A stretch of DNA of 6,533 nt from Chloroflexota bacterium (GTDB lineage Bacteria; Chloroflexota; Anaerolineae; Anaerolineales; Anaerolineaceae), in the NCBI GenBank assembly GCA_021796375.1, contig JAJYJF010000133.1:1-6533 (forward strand). Direction: 5' to 3'. A program made the position numbers and the translations under genes. Shown here piece after piece: positions 1-5,214 of this stretch; the stretch's first letter is position 1, and every line of letters starts with the position of its first letter. The notes beneath the pieces are model-generated. The model was not told where the DNA came from. It was given only the letters and a program-made list of their open reading frames with translations, and searched no databases.

Positions 1-882
1 GGCGCCGTTGATCGGTTTGGTGATGGCGGTGTTGGAGGAGCCCAGCCAGTTGGGCTGCCACTTGGACAGGTCCAGGGAGGAGCCGTTGAACTCATCGGCG
101 AACTTGAGCGTCCAGCTGCCGGAGACGTCGTAGGGACCCGTGGAGCTGCCGGGGGTCTGGGTGGGGACGGGTGTGGGGGCGGTGGTGGGGGTGGGCGCCG
201 GCTGGGTGGCCGTTGGCGCGGCTGTCGGCGCCTGGGTGGGCGCAGTTGTGGGTGCGGTCGTCGGCGACTGGGTCGGGGTGGGGCTGGGCGTGGGCCCCGT
301 CGGGCTCTGCGTGGCGGTCGTACCGCTCGAGAGGGTCAGCACGAGCTGCGGGCTGGTGGCCCCCGATTCGCGGGAGGCCAGGTTGATCGCCGTGCTGTTC
401 AGATCCACGAGCGCTAGGCTGAGCAGGCCTTCCCCGTGGACCGCCGGGGTGACGTTTACCTGCGTCCAGGCGCCGGCGCTGAACTTGCCACTGCTCGCGA
501 TGGCGCTGCCCGCCGCCGGGGCATTCTGGTAGGTCATCCCGGTTTCGCTCCAGCTCGTGCTGGAGACCGTTTTTACCGCATATCCGCTGGACGCGAAGCT
601 GTTGGCATACACCCGCAGCACCGCGGACTGGATGGATGCCCCGTTCAAGCCGGAGATATCGAACAGTAGGTAGCTGACGACCGTCGGGGATCCATCCACG
701 CGCAGGCTGGTGCGGGTGCCGAAGTTCGTCGTGGGATATTGAGCCGAGACATAGGTGTCGGCGGTGGGTTTAAAGGTGGTGCTGCTGGCGGCGGTCGCCT
801 GCAGGGCTGGCAGGGCGCCGGCGAGCATGGAAAGCAGCGCTCCCCCCAGGAGCAGCTTGAACGGAATTCGGTGCAATTTCAT
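1..882 (-). CDS. Secreted GH16-family glycoside hydrolase with N-terminal DNRLRE domain (partial, 3' end beyond window)
   Basis: The minus strand is open from an ATG at 882-880 to the window edge, giving 294 codons without a stop. Residues 1-31 form a signal peptide: basic start (KLHR, K9), hydrophobic core LLLGGALLSMLAGAL, and a likely cut at ATA|AS. Residues ~36-185 match the DNRLRE/CBM96-like beta-sandwich pattern (DTYV near 42, TNFGTRTSLRVDG, YLLFDISGL, WSETGMTYQNAP near 111, SPQLVLTL). Residues ~188-248 are a PT/AP/TQ-rich linker. From ~255 a GH16 domain begins (GSWTLKFADEFNG then SLDLSKWQPNW), the usual N-terminal strand of beta-glucanases and laminarinases. The catalytic ExDxxE segment would lie off the left edge, so activity and substrate cannot be confirmed; a secreted beta-glucan hydrolase is the best guess. 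GGAG lies 8 nt before the ATG (reverse complement of 891-894), supporting the start. It is divergent from the operon and functionally unrelated to it as far as can be seen. Confidence 0.85.
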   Translation of the reverse strand, partial: MKLHRIPFKLLLGGALLSMLAGALPALQATAASSTTFKPTADTYVSAQYPTTNFGTRTSLRVDGSPTVVSYLLFDISGLNGASIQSAVLRVYANSFASSGYAVKTVSSTSWSETGMTYQNAPAAGSAIASSGKFSAGAWTQVNVTPAVHGEGLLSLALVDLNSTAINLASRESGATSPQLVLTLSSGTTATQSPTGPTPSPTPTQSPTTAPTTAPTQAPTAAPTATQPAPTPTTAPTPVPTQTPGSSTGPYDVSGSWTLKFADEFNGSSLDLSKWQPNWLGSSNTAITKPINGA

Positions 883-940
883 GATTGGTTCTCCATTCTT
901 TGGTGTTGGCTCGGGCCGATGGTGTGATACCCCGCAGGAG

Positions 941-957
941 GGCATTCTTGGAATGCC
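941..957. repeat. Inverted repeat, 7-bp arms with 3-nt centre
   Basis: GGCATTC-TTG-GAATGCC is a perfect 7-bp inverted repeat. It lies about 60 bp upstream of the hydrolase start codon, in what would be that gene's promoter or 5' leader. The short centre and near-palindromic form fit a dimeric regulator site. As RNA it would be a hairpin with a 3-nt loop. No T-run follows it on either strand, so a terminator is unlikely. The regulator is unknown. Confidence 0.4.
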
Positions 958-1035
958 TGACGACTGCCTGGAAACCACATACGCAGGAACAACCCGACCG
1001 GATCGAGCAGTGAATTGTCTGGGATCGCCGCCCCC

Positions 1036-1057
1036 TGACCTTCCCAGATAGGGGTCA
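1036..1057. repeat. Weak inverted repeat TGACC-N12-GGTCA
   Basis: TGACC at 1036-1040 is mirrored by GGTCA at 1053-1057, with a 12-nt spacer. The arms are only 5 bp, so this may be chance. It sits at the edge of the AT-rich patch in the divergent region, where a binding site for a dimeric regulator of the hydrolase gene would be plausible. Confidence 0.2.
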
Positions 1058-1118
1058 CGCAGGTTTAATTACCCGTTTATTACTCCTCTCTATCCAATTT
1101 ATTTCCACCGATTCTAAA

Positions 1119-1135
1119 GAGAAGCGCCGCTTCTC
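1119..1135. repeat. Inverted repeat, 7-bp arms with 3-nt centre
   Basis: GAGAAGC-GCC-GCTTCTC is a perfect 7-bp inverted repeat next to the AT-rich patch (~1060-1120). Like the repeat at 941-957 it has 7-bp arms and a 3-nt centre, but the arm sequence differs, so they are not copies of one operator. There is no T-run beside it on either strand, which argues against an intrinsic terminator. A DNA-binding protein site is the simplest reading. Confidence 0.35.
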
Positions 1136-1197
1136 GATACTGACATTTGTCACCTTCAAAGCGGGTTTGCAATTTTGTAAGCTCTTCAAGGGGCTTG

Positions 1198-1224
1198 CCG
1201 GCCATCCGGAACCGCGCTGGCCGG
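1198..1224. repeat. Inverted repeat CCGGCCA-N13-TGGCCGG
   Basis: CCGGCCA at 1198-1204 pairs with TGGCCGG at 1218-1224 around a 13-nt spacer that itself contains TCCGGA. The surrounding 50 bp is rich in CCGG words, so part of the symmetry may come from composition. It could be a weak hairpin or a spaced dimer site; no function can be assigned. Confidence 0.25.
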
Positions 1225-1280
1225 TTGTCCGGCGGCTGGATGCTTCCGGCACCAATCCAGGAGATGGGGGACTGCGCCAT

Positions 1281-1296
1281 TTGCCCGCGCGGGCAA
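1281..1296. promoter_or_regulatory. Perfect 16-bp palindrome upstream of the operon promoter
   Basis: TTGCCCGCGCGGGCAA is a perfect palindrome with no spacer. Its centre is about 42 bp before the centre of the proposed -10 box (1328-1333), i.e. near -50 relative to the expected transcription start. That position suits an operator or activator site for a dimeric transcription factor controlling the protease-MoxR operon. The symmetry and position are seen directly; the regulatory role is inferred and the factor is unknown. Confidence 0.4.
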
Positions 1297-1305
1297 TTTC
1301 ATACA

Positions 1306-1333
1306 TTTTTCATCTGATTTCCTATACTATAAT
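1306..1333 (+). promoter_or_regulatory. Candidate sigma-70-type promoter of the protease-MoxR operon
   Basis: A perfect TATAAT lies at 1328-1333 in an AT-rich patch. The best -35 candidates are the TTTTTC/TTTTCA words around 1306-1312, with 15-16 bp spacing; these are poor matches to TTGACA, so the promoter may depend on an activator. Transcription would start near 1340, giving a leader of about 55 nt before the ATG at 1396. It is the only strong -10 box I see ahead of the operon. Confidence 0.45.
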
Positions 1334-1346
1334 GGAGAGTACGTTT

Positions 1347-1374
1347 CCCCCCTTTGGGGACGGCCCCGAAGGGG
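1347..1374 (+). promoter_or_regulatory. C/G-block leader able to form alternative hairpins
   Basis: The presumed 5' leader contains four alternating blocks: CCCC (1349-1352), GGGG (1356-1359), CCCC (1364-1367) and GGGG (1371-1374). Blocks 1+2 and 3+4 can form two small hairpins with TTT and GAA loops, or blocks 2+3 can form one with an ACGG loop, so the two states exclude each other. The last block ends 21 nt before the start codon, close to the weak ribosome site AAGGG at 1379-1383. This could tune translation of the protease, but the stems are only 4 bp and no known riboswitch is recognised. Confidence 0.25.
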
Positions 1375-1395
1375 AATTAAGGGTGCTTTACTCGT

Positions 1396-2244
1396 ATGGA
1401 GAGCATGGAGCAGCCGATTTCACCAGCGCCGGGCCCGCGCAGAGGGCGGCTGAAGCCGCTGCTGGCCGGGTTGAAGAAGGCCATTCCGTTTTCGGCAGGG
1501 ATCCTGGCGACCCTGGCCGGATTATTTCTTTACAGCCGGATTTTCCCGCCGCCCGCTCCGCTGACCCGGCTGGACGTCAGCCAGACCGTCGCGCAGGCGA
1601 TGGCTTCCGCCACGCCGCCGCCGGCTTTTTCGGAGCGCGTCTACCAGGAGATCATGCCCTCGCTGGTGCTGATCGAATCCACGCTGCCGGCGACGAACGG
1701 CAATTCCTCAAACGCCCTGGGCGCCGGGGTGGTGATCGACCAGAGCGGCGATATCCTCACCTGCCTGCACGTGGTGGCGGGGGCAACCTCGATCCAGCTG
1801 ACCTTCGCGGATGGCACCCAATCCACTGCCCAGGTCGTCCAGAAGCAGCCCGAGAATGATATCGCCGTCCTGCGCGCTAACCAACCCCCGACCACGATCG
1901 TCCCGGCGGTGCTGGGCGATCCGCGCTCGGTGCAGGTGGGCGACGAAGCCTACGTGGTTGGCAACCCCTTCGGTCTCTACAGCTCGATGAGCGCCGGGGT
2001 GATCTCCGGCCTGAACCGCACTTTCCGCCCGCCGAACACCAATTTGAACCTGCAGGGGCTGATCCAGATTGACGCGGCGGTCAACCCGGGGAACTCCGGC
2101 GGCCCGCTGCTCAACCGCGACGGGCAGGTGATCGGCATCGTGGAGGGGATCGTGAACCCCACCCAGCAAGACGTCTTTATTGGGATCGGCTTTGCGGTGC
2201 CGATCGATATCGCCGGCGGCGCGCTCGGCTCGCCCGTGGATTGA
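1396..2244 (+). CDS. Membrane-anchored S1C (HtrA/Deg-like) serine protease lacking PDZ domain
   Basis: This 282-aa protein is a trypsin-fold serine protease. Residues 1-30 are basic (RRGR, KK), followed by one hydrophobic segment (~31-49), a Pro-rich stretch, and the protease domain from ~80. The positive-inside pattern places the protease domain outside the membrane. The catalytic triad is visible: His125 in TCLHVV, Asp155 in ENDIAVLR and Ser234 in GNSGGPL, with the usual GNPFG (189-193) and IGFAVPI near the end. The chain stops ~12 residues after FAVPI, where DegP/DegS-type relatives continue into a PDZ domain; none is present. The Cys at 123, two before the catalytic His, is unusual. The ATG at 1396 has only AAGGG at 12 nt; a second ATG at 1405 is possible but has no better site. 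MoxR follows after 28 nt, so the protease probably belongs to the MoxR machine, perhaps trimming or degrading envelope proteins. Family assignment is firm; substrate is unknown. Confidence 0.9.
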   Translation: MESMEQPISPAPGPRRGRLKPLLAGLKKAIPFSAGILATLAGLFLYSRIFPPPAPLTRLDVSQTVAQAMASATPPPAFSERVYQEIMPSLVLIESTLPATNGNSSNALGAGVVIDQSGDILTCLHVVAGATSIQLTFADGTQSTAQVVQKQPENDIAVLRANQPPTTIVPAVLGDPRSVQVGDEAYVVGNPFGLYSSMSAGVISGLNRTFRPPNTNLNLQGLIQIDAAVNPGNSGGPLLNRDGQVIGIVEGIVNPTQQDVFIGIGFAVPIDIAGGALGSPVD

Positions 2245-2254
2245 CCTGACCGGC

Positions 2255-2264
2255 GGAGGAGGAG
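2255..2264 (+). promoter_or_regulatory. Strong ribosome binding site that fixes the MoxR start
   Basis: GGAGGAGGAG lies 8 nt (AAAAAAGC) before the ATG at 2273. The same frame is open back to an ATG at 2180 inside the protease gene, but those extra 31 residues (many Arg, Ser, Gly) do not look like the conserved MoxR N-terminus. This site, the strongest in the window, makes 2273 the clear choice and suggests MoxR is made in higher amounts than its operon partners. Confidence 0.75.
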
Positions 2265-2272
2265 AAAAAAGC

Positions 2273-3283
2273 ATGGCAGTGAACCCACCCGCTGAGGACC
2301 GCTCCCCGATGGAACGCGTCCTCTACGAGGTTAAAAAGGTGATTGTTGGCCAGGACCGGCTGCTGGAGCGGCTGGTCGTGGCCCTGCTCTCCCGCGGGCA
2401 TATCCTGGTCGAGGGCGTGCCCGGCCTGGCCAAGACGATGGCGATCAAGACCCTGGCCGAAGCGATCGGCGGCGAGTTCAAGCGCATCCAGTTCACCCCC
2501 GACCTGGTCCCCGCCGACCTGGTCGGGACCCGGATCTACAATCAGAAAACCGGCGAGTTCAACACCTCCCTCGGTCCGGTCTTTACCAACCTGCTGCTGG
2601 CCGATGAAATCAACCGCGCGCCGGCCAAAGTGCAAAGCGCGCTGCTCGAGGTGATGCAGGAGCGCCAGGTGACGATCGGCCGGGAGACTTTCAGCGTCCC
2701 GGACCCTTTCCTCGTCCTCGCCACCCAGAACCCGATCGAGACGGAGGGGACCTATTCCCTGCCCGAGGCGCAGGTCGACCGCTTCATGCTCAAGGTGCTG
2801 GTCGATTACCCCAGCCCCAGCGAAGAGTTTGTGATCGTAGAGCGCATGACCAGCACGCTGCAGCCCGTGCAGCGGGTGCTGACCACCGGGCAGCTCGTGG
2901 ATCTGCAAAAGCGGGTCGACCAGGTGTTCGTCGACCCGGCGCTGATCGAGTTTGCCGTGCGCCTGGTCACCGCGAGCCGCAAGCCGAAAGACGTCGGCCT
3001 GCCGGAGCTCGAGCGCTACATCTTGTTCGGCGCCAGCCCGCGCGCTTCGATCAACCTGGTGCTCACCTCCCGGTCGCTGGCCTTCGTCCGCGGCAGAGAT
3101 TACGTCCTGCCGCAAGACATGCTCGACATGGCCGCCGACGTGATGCGCCACCGCCTGGTCCTCTCGTATGAGGCCCTCTCCGACCGCATCAGCAGCGACG
3201 ACCTGATCCGGCGCATCCTCGAACGGATCCCTACCCCCACGGTGCCCCTGCGTGAGTACAACCGCCTCCGCGCAAACGCCTGA
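2273..3283 (+). CDS. MoxR-family AAA+ ATPase
   Basis: This 336-aa protein is a complete MoxR-type AAA+ ATPase. It shows a Walker A GVPGLAKT (48-55; the Ala-Lys-Thr form is normal for MoxR), a Walker B LLLADEINR with D111/E112, sensor 1 in ATQNP (N153), a presumed arginine finger in EAQVDRF (R170) and sensor 2 in GASPRAS (R257). The C-terminal part is the usual helical lid domain. There is no signal or membrane segment, so it should be cytosolic and act as a hexameric ring. MoxR ATPases are thought to act as chaperones that assemble or activate partner proteins through VWA or DUF58 partners, which here are the next three genes. The start at 2273 is set by a strong ribosome site. Its last 32 nt overlap the DUF58 gene. 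No residue expected for ATP binding or hydrolysis is missing. The exact client is unknown. Confidence 0.95.
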   Translation: MAVNPPAEDRSPMERVLYEVKKVIVGQDRLLERLVVALLSRGHILVEGVPGLAKTMAIKTLAEAIGGEFKRIQFTPDLVPADLVGTRIYNQKTGEFNTSLGPVFTNLLLADEINRAPAKVQSALLEVMQERQVTIGRETFSVPDPFLVLATQNPIETEGTYSLPEAQVDRFMLKVLVDYPSPSEEFVIVERMTSTLQPVQRVLTTGQLVDLQKRVDQVFVDPALIEFAVRLVTASRKPKDVGLPELERYILFGASPRASINLVLTSRSLAFVRGRDYVLPQDMLDMAADVMRHRLVLSYEALSDRISSDDLIRRILERIPTPTVPLREYNRLRANA

Positions 3284-4169
3284 GCGCATCCTGCAGCGCC
3301 TGGAGTGGCAGGTCATCCGCCGGCTGGACGGCCAGCTGCAGGGCGACTACCGCAGCCTGTTTTACGGCTACGGGGTAGATTTTGCCGACCTGCGCGAGTA
3401 CCAGCCCGAGGACGACATCCGCTATATCGACTGGAACGTCACCGCGCGCATGGATGCGCCGTACGTCCGGCAGTACGCCGAAGACCGTGAGATCACCGCC
3501 TGGTTCCTGCTCGATCTCAGTCCCTCGGTCGACTTTGGCTCGGCGCAGCGGCAGAAGCGAGCCGTGCTCGTCGACCTGGTAGCCACCCTTTCGCGCCTGC
3601 TGACCCGCCATGGCAACCGGGTGGGAGCCATTCTCTACAGCGGCCAGATCGATCAGGTCATCCCGGCCCGCGGCGGGCGCAACCAGGTGCTGCACCTGGT
3701 CAACGACCTGCTCAAGCAGCCCCAGCTGGCCTCGGCCTCCTTCACCGACCTGGTCCCGCTCATCTCCGGCGCGCAGAACGCGCTCAAGCGGCGCTCCCTG
3801 GTGTTCCTCATCTCCGACTTCATCAGCGCGCCGGGCTGGGAGGGACCGCTCAGCCTGCTCAACCAGCGCCACGAGGTGCTGGCGGTCCGGCTGTGGGATT
3901 CGCGGGAGGTCGACCTGCCCGATATTGGCCTGGTGATCATGGAAGACGCCGAGACCGGCGAGCAGCTCTACGTGGATACCAGCGATTCAAAGTTTCGCGC
4001 GCGGTTCAAGGAAGCGGCCCTGGGCCGCGAGCTCAAGCTGAACCAGGCCCTCAAGCACGCCGGGGTCGACCTGCTCTCCCTCTCCACCGAAGACGACCTG
4101 GTGGGCGGCCTCGCGCGCTTTGCCGCCCTACGCCGCCAGCGCCGGGCGCGGATCGGGAGCCGGGGATGA
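3252..4169 (+). CDS. DUF58 protein with VWA-like MIDAS motif (MoxR partner)
   Basis: This 305-aa protein has the DUF58 signature near its N-terminus: DLREYQPEDDIRYIDWN (46-62) followed by TAR (64-66). After it comes LLDLSPSVDFGS, in which D88, S90 and S92 form a DxSxS metal-binding (MIDAS-like) motif of the von Willebrand A fold. ISDF (187-190) fits the later acidic strand end of that fold. The C-terminus is strongly basic (RRQRRARIGSR). No membrane segment or signal is seen, so it is likely cytosolic, next to MoxR. DUF58 proteins nearly always accompany MoxR ATPases and are thought to be adaptors or cofactors. I chose the GTG at 3252 because it is the only ATG/GTG/TTG in this frame before the conserved domain; it gives a 32-nt overlap with MoxR and has no ribosome site, so translation is probably coupled to MoxR. 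Its stop overlaps the next ATG in an ATGA. Confidence 0.9.
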   Translation: MSTTASAQTPERILQRLEWQVIRRLDGQLQGDYRSLFYGYGVDFADLREYQPEDDIRYIDWNVTARMDAPYVRQYAEDREITAWFLLDLSPSVDFGSAQRQKRAVLVDLVATLSRLLTRHGNRVGAILYSGQIDQVIPARGGRNQVLHLVNDLLKQPQLASASFTDLVPLISGAQNALKRRSLVFLISDFISAPGWEGPLSLLNQRHEVLAVRLWDSREVDLPDIGLVIMEDAETGEQLYVDTSDSKFRARFKEAALGRELKLNQALKHAGVDLLSLSTEDDLVGGLARFAALRRQRRARIGSRG

Positions 4170-5173
4170 CCTTCCTATGGGCGCCCATGCTCTTTTTGCT
4201 GGTGCTCGTCCCGATCGGGATCGGTTTCTATTACTCCCAGCAGCAGCGCCGCCGGGAGATCCTCGAGCGGTTCGGCCAGATGGGCTTTGGCGCCCCCGCC
4301 GCCGGGCAAAAGCCCGGCCTGCGCCGCCACCTCCCGGCGGTCTTTTTCCTCGCCGGCCTGATCATCCTGATCGTCGCCCTGGCCCGCCCGCAGACGGTGG
4401 TGGCCCTGCCGAAAGAACAGGGGACGGTGATCCTGGCCTTCGACGTCTCCGGCAGCATGGCCGCCGACGACCTGAAGCCCACCCGCATGGCCGCCGCCAA
4501 AGCTGCCGCCAAGGATTTCATCCAGCGCCAGCCGGATACCGTCCAGGTAGGGGTGGTCGGGTTCAGCGACAACGGCTTCTCCGTCCAGCAGCCCACCACC
4601 GACCCGGCCGAACTGACCGCCGCCATCGACCGGCTGAGCCCGCAGCGCGGGACCTCGCTGGCGAATGGGATCATCGCTTCGCTGAATACGATCGCGGCTC
4701 TCAACCAGCCGGAAACGCGGCATTACAGCAACCTGGCGCCCACGCCGGCGCCCAGCGTGACCCCGGTCCCCCGGGGGAGCTATAGCTCGGCCGTCATCAT
4801 CCTGCTCTCCGACGGCGAGAATAACGAAAGCCCCGACCCGCTTTCGGCCGCCCAGGCAGCCGCGGATCGCGGCATCCGCATCTACACGGTTGGGATCGGC
4901 TCGCCCGCCGGGACAACCGTCAATATTAACGGGTTTAAAATCCACACCCAGCTCGATGAAGAAACCCTGCAGCAGATCGCCCAGATCACCGGCGGCGCGT
5001 ACTTCTCCGCCGACAACACCAAAGACCTGGTCTCCATCTACGACCACCTCACCCCCCAGCTGATCCATAAGCCCGAAACCATGGAAGTGACTTCCATTTT
5101 CGCGGGCGCCAGCATCCTGGCCCTGCTCGCGGGCGGGTTCTTTTCCCTGCTGTGGTTCGGCCGCATCCCATGA
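4166..5173 (+). CDS. BatA/BatB-like VWA-domain membrane protein, first paralogue
   Basis: This 335-aa protein has two N-terminal membrane segments (~4-23 and ~56-74), a VWA domain (~86-300) and a C-terminal membrane segment (~309-330). The loop between the first two segments is basic (QQQRRRE, LRRHLP), so the VWA domain should face outside. The metal-binding MIDAS is complete: DVSGS (D93, S95, S97), T163 in RGTSL and D216 in LLSDGENN. A Pro-rich stretch (about 190-203, TPAPSVTPVPRG) is inserted before the strand carrying D216 and recurs in the next gene. The ATG at 4166 overlaps the DUF58 stop (ATGA) and has GGGAG 6 nt upstream; the frame is open further upstream, but only antisense to nothing known and inside the DUF58 gene. 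In Bat-type operons such proteins are proposed to form envelope complexes driven or assembled by MoxR. The fold and topology are well supported; the biological role is inferred. Confidence 0.9.
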   Translation: MTFLWAPMLFLLVLVPIGIGFYYSQQQRRREILERFGQMGFGAPAAGQKPGLRRHLPAVFFLAGLIILIVALARPQTVVALPKEQGTVILAFDVSGSMAADDLKPTRMAAAKAAAKDFIQRQPDTVQVGVVGFSDNGFSVQQPTTDPAELTAAIDRLSPQRGTSLANGIIASLNTIAALNQPETRHYSNLAPTPAPSVTPVPRGSYSSAVIILLSDGENNESPDPLSAAQAAADRGIRIYTVGIGSPAGTTVNINGFKIHTQLDEETLQQIAQITGGAYFSADNTKDLVSIYDHLTPQLIHKPETMEVTSIFAGASILALLAGGFFSLLWFGRIP

Positions 5174-5211
5174 ACGGGACGTTGGCCGGCGTGGACGGGC
5201 CGCGGAGATAA
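5170..5211 (+). CDS. Possible 13-codon linker ORF between the two VWA genes
   Basis: An ATG at 5170 overlaps the stop of the first VWA gene in an ATGA and opens a 13-codon frame (MNGTLAGVDGPRR) ending in TAA at 5209-5211, 3 nt before the ATG of the second VWA gene. It fills nearly the whole 41-nt gap. No ribosome site precedes it. If translated, it would carry terminating ribosomes to the next start and couple the two VWA genes; it may equally be chance. The peptide itself is unlikely to have a function. Confidence 0.2.
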   Translation: MNGTLAGVDGPRR

Positions 5212-5214
5212 ACG

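Larger units (their letters stand above)
883..1395. other. Divergent intergenic region, 513 bp, no convincing gene
   Basis: This stretch separates the minus-strand hydrolase gene from the plus-strand operon. It must hold the promoters of both. Short open frames exist in it on both strands, but they lack ribosome sites, show no recognisable domain and are shorter than or overlap better-supported genes. Composition is uneven: ~1060-1120 is clearly AT-rich against a GC-rich background, as is ~1295-1335, while ~1190-1260 is rich in CCGG. Several inverted repeats (listed separately at 941-957, 1036-1057, 1119-1135, 1198-1224 and 1281-1296) make it look regulatory. I could not identify a convincing promoter for the hydrolase gene; the AT-rich patch is the likeliest place, which would give that gene a leader of roughly 150-200 nt. 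Confidence 0.6.

Noticed and set aside
140..532. Plus-strand open frame rich in GVGAVVGA-type repeats
   Set aside because: It is the antisense of the PT/AP-rich linker and DNRLRE domain of the minus-strand hydrolase. The repetitive look comes from the linker codons read backwards; the minus strand has signal peptide, ribosome site and recognisable domains.
739..1051. Short plus-strand open frames over the hydrolase start and its upstream region
   Set aside because: They run antisense through the signal peptide and leader of the hydrolase gene, lack ribosome sites and resemble nothing known.
1119..1135. Intrinsic terminator at the inverted repeat
   Set aside because: The stem is good but no T-run follows on either strand, and no gene ends near it.
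1055..1306. Small minus-strand open frames (83 and 66 codons) in the divergent region
   Set aside because: No ribosome site, no recognisable domain, and they cover the promoter region of the operon with its -10 box nearby and palindrome inside.
1167..1859. 230-codon plus-strand open frame overlapping the protease start
   Set aside because: It has an Arg/Gly/Ala-rich sequence typical of off-frame reading in GC-rich DNA and overlaps the protease gene, whose catalytic motifs are clear.
2200..2260. Frameshift that removed a PDZ domain from the protease
   Set aside because: After the stop there are only 28 nt before MoxR, which begins with its own ribosome site, so there is no room for a lost PDZ remnant.
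2180..2272. 31-codon N-terminal extension of MoxR from an upstream ATG
   Set aside because: It lies inside the protease gene, does not resemble MoxR, and the strong GGAGGAGGAG site points to the ATG at 2273.
2177..3316. 379-codon open frame antisense to MoxR
   Set aside because: Long antisense frames are common opposite GC-rich genes with strong third-position bias. The product is Asp/Gly/His/Arg-rich with no domain, while the plus strand encodes a complete MoxR.
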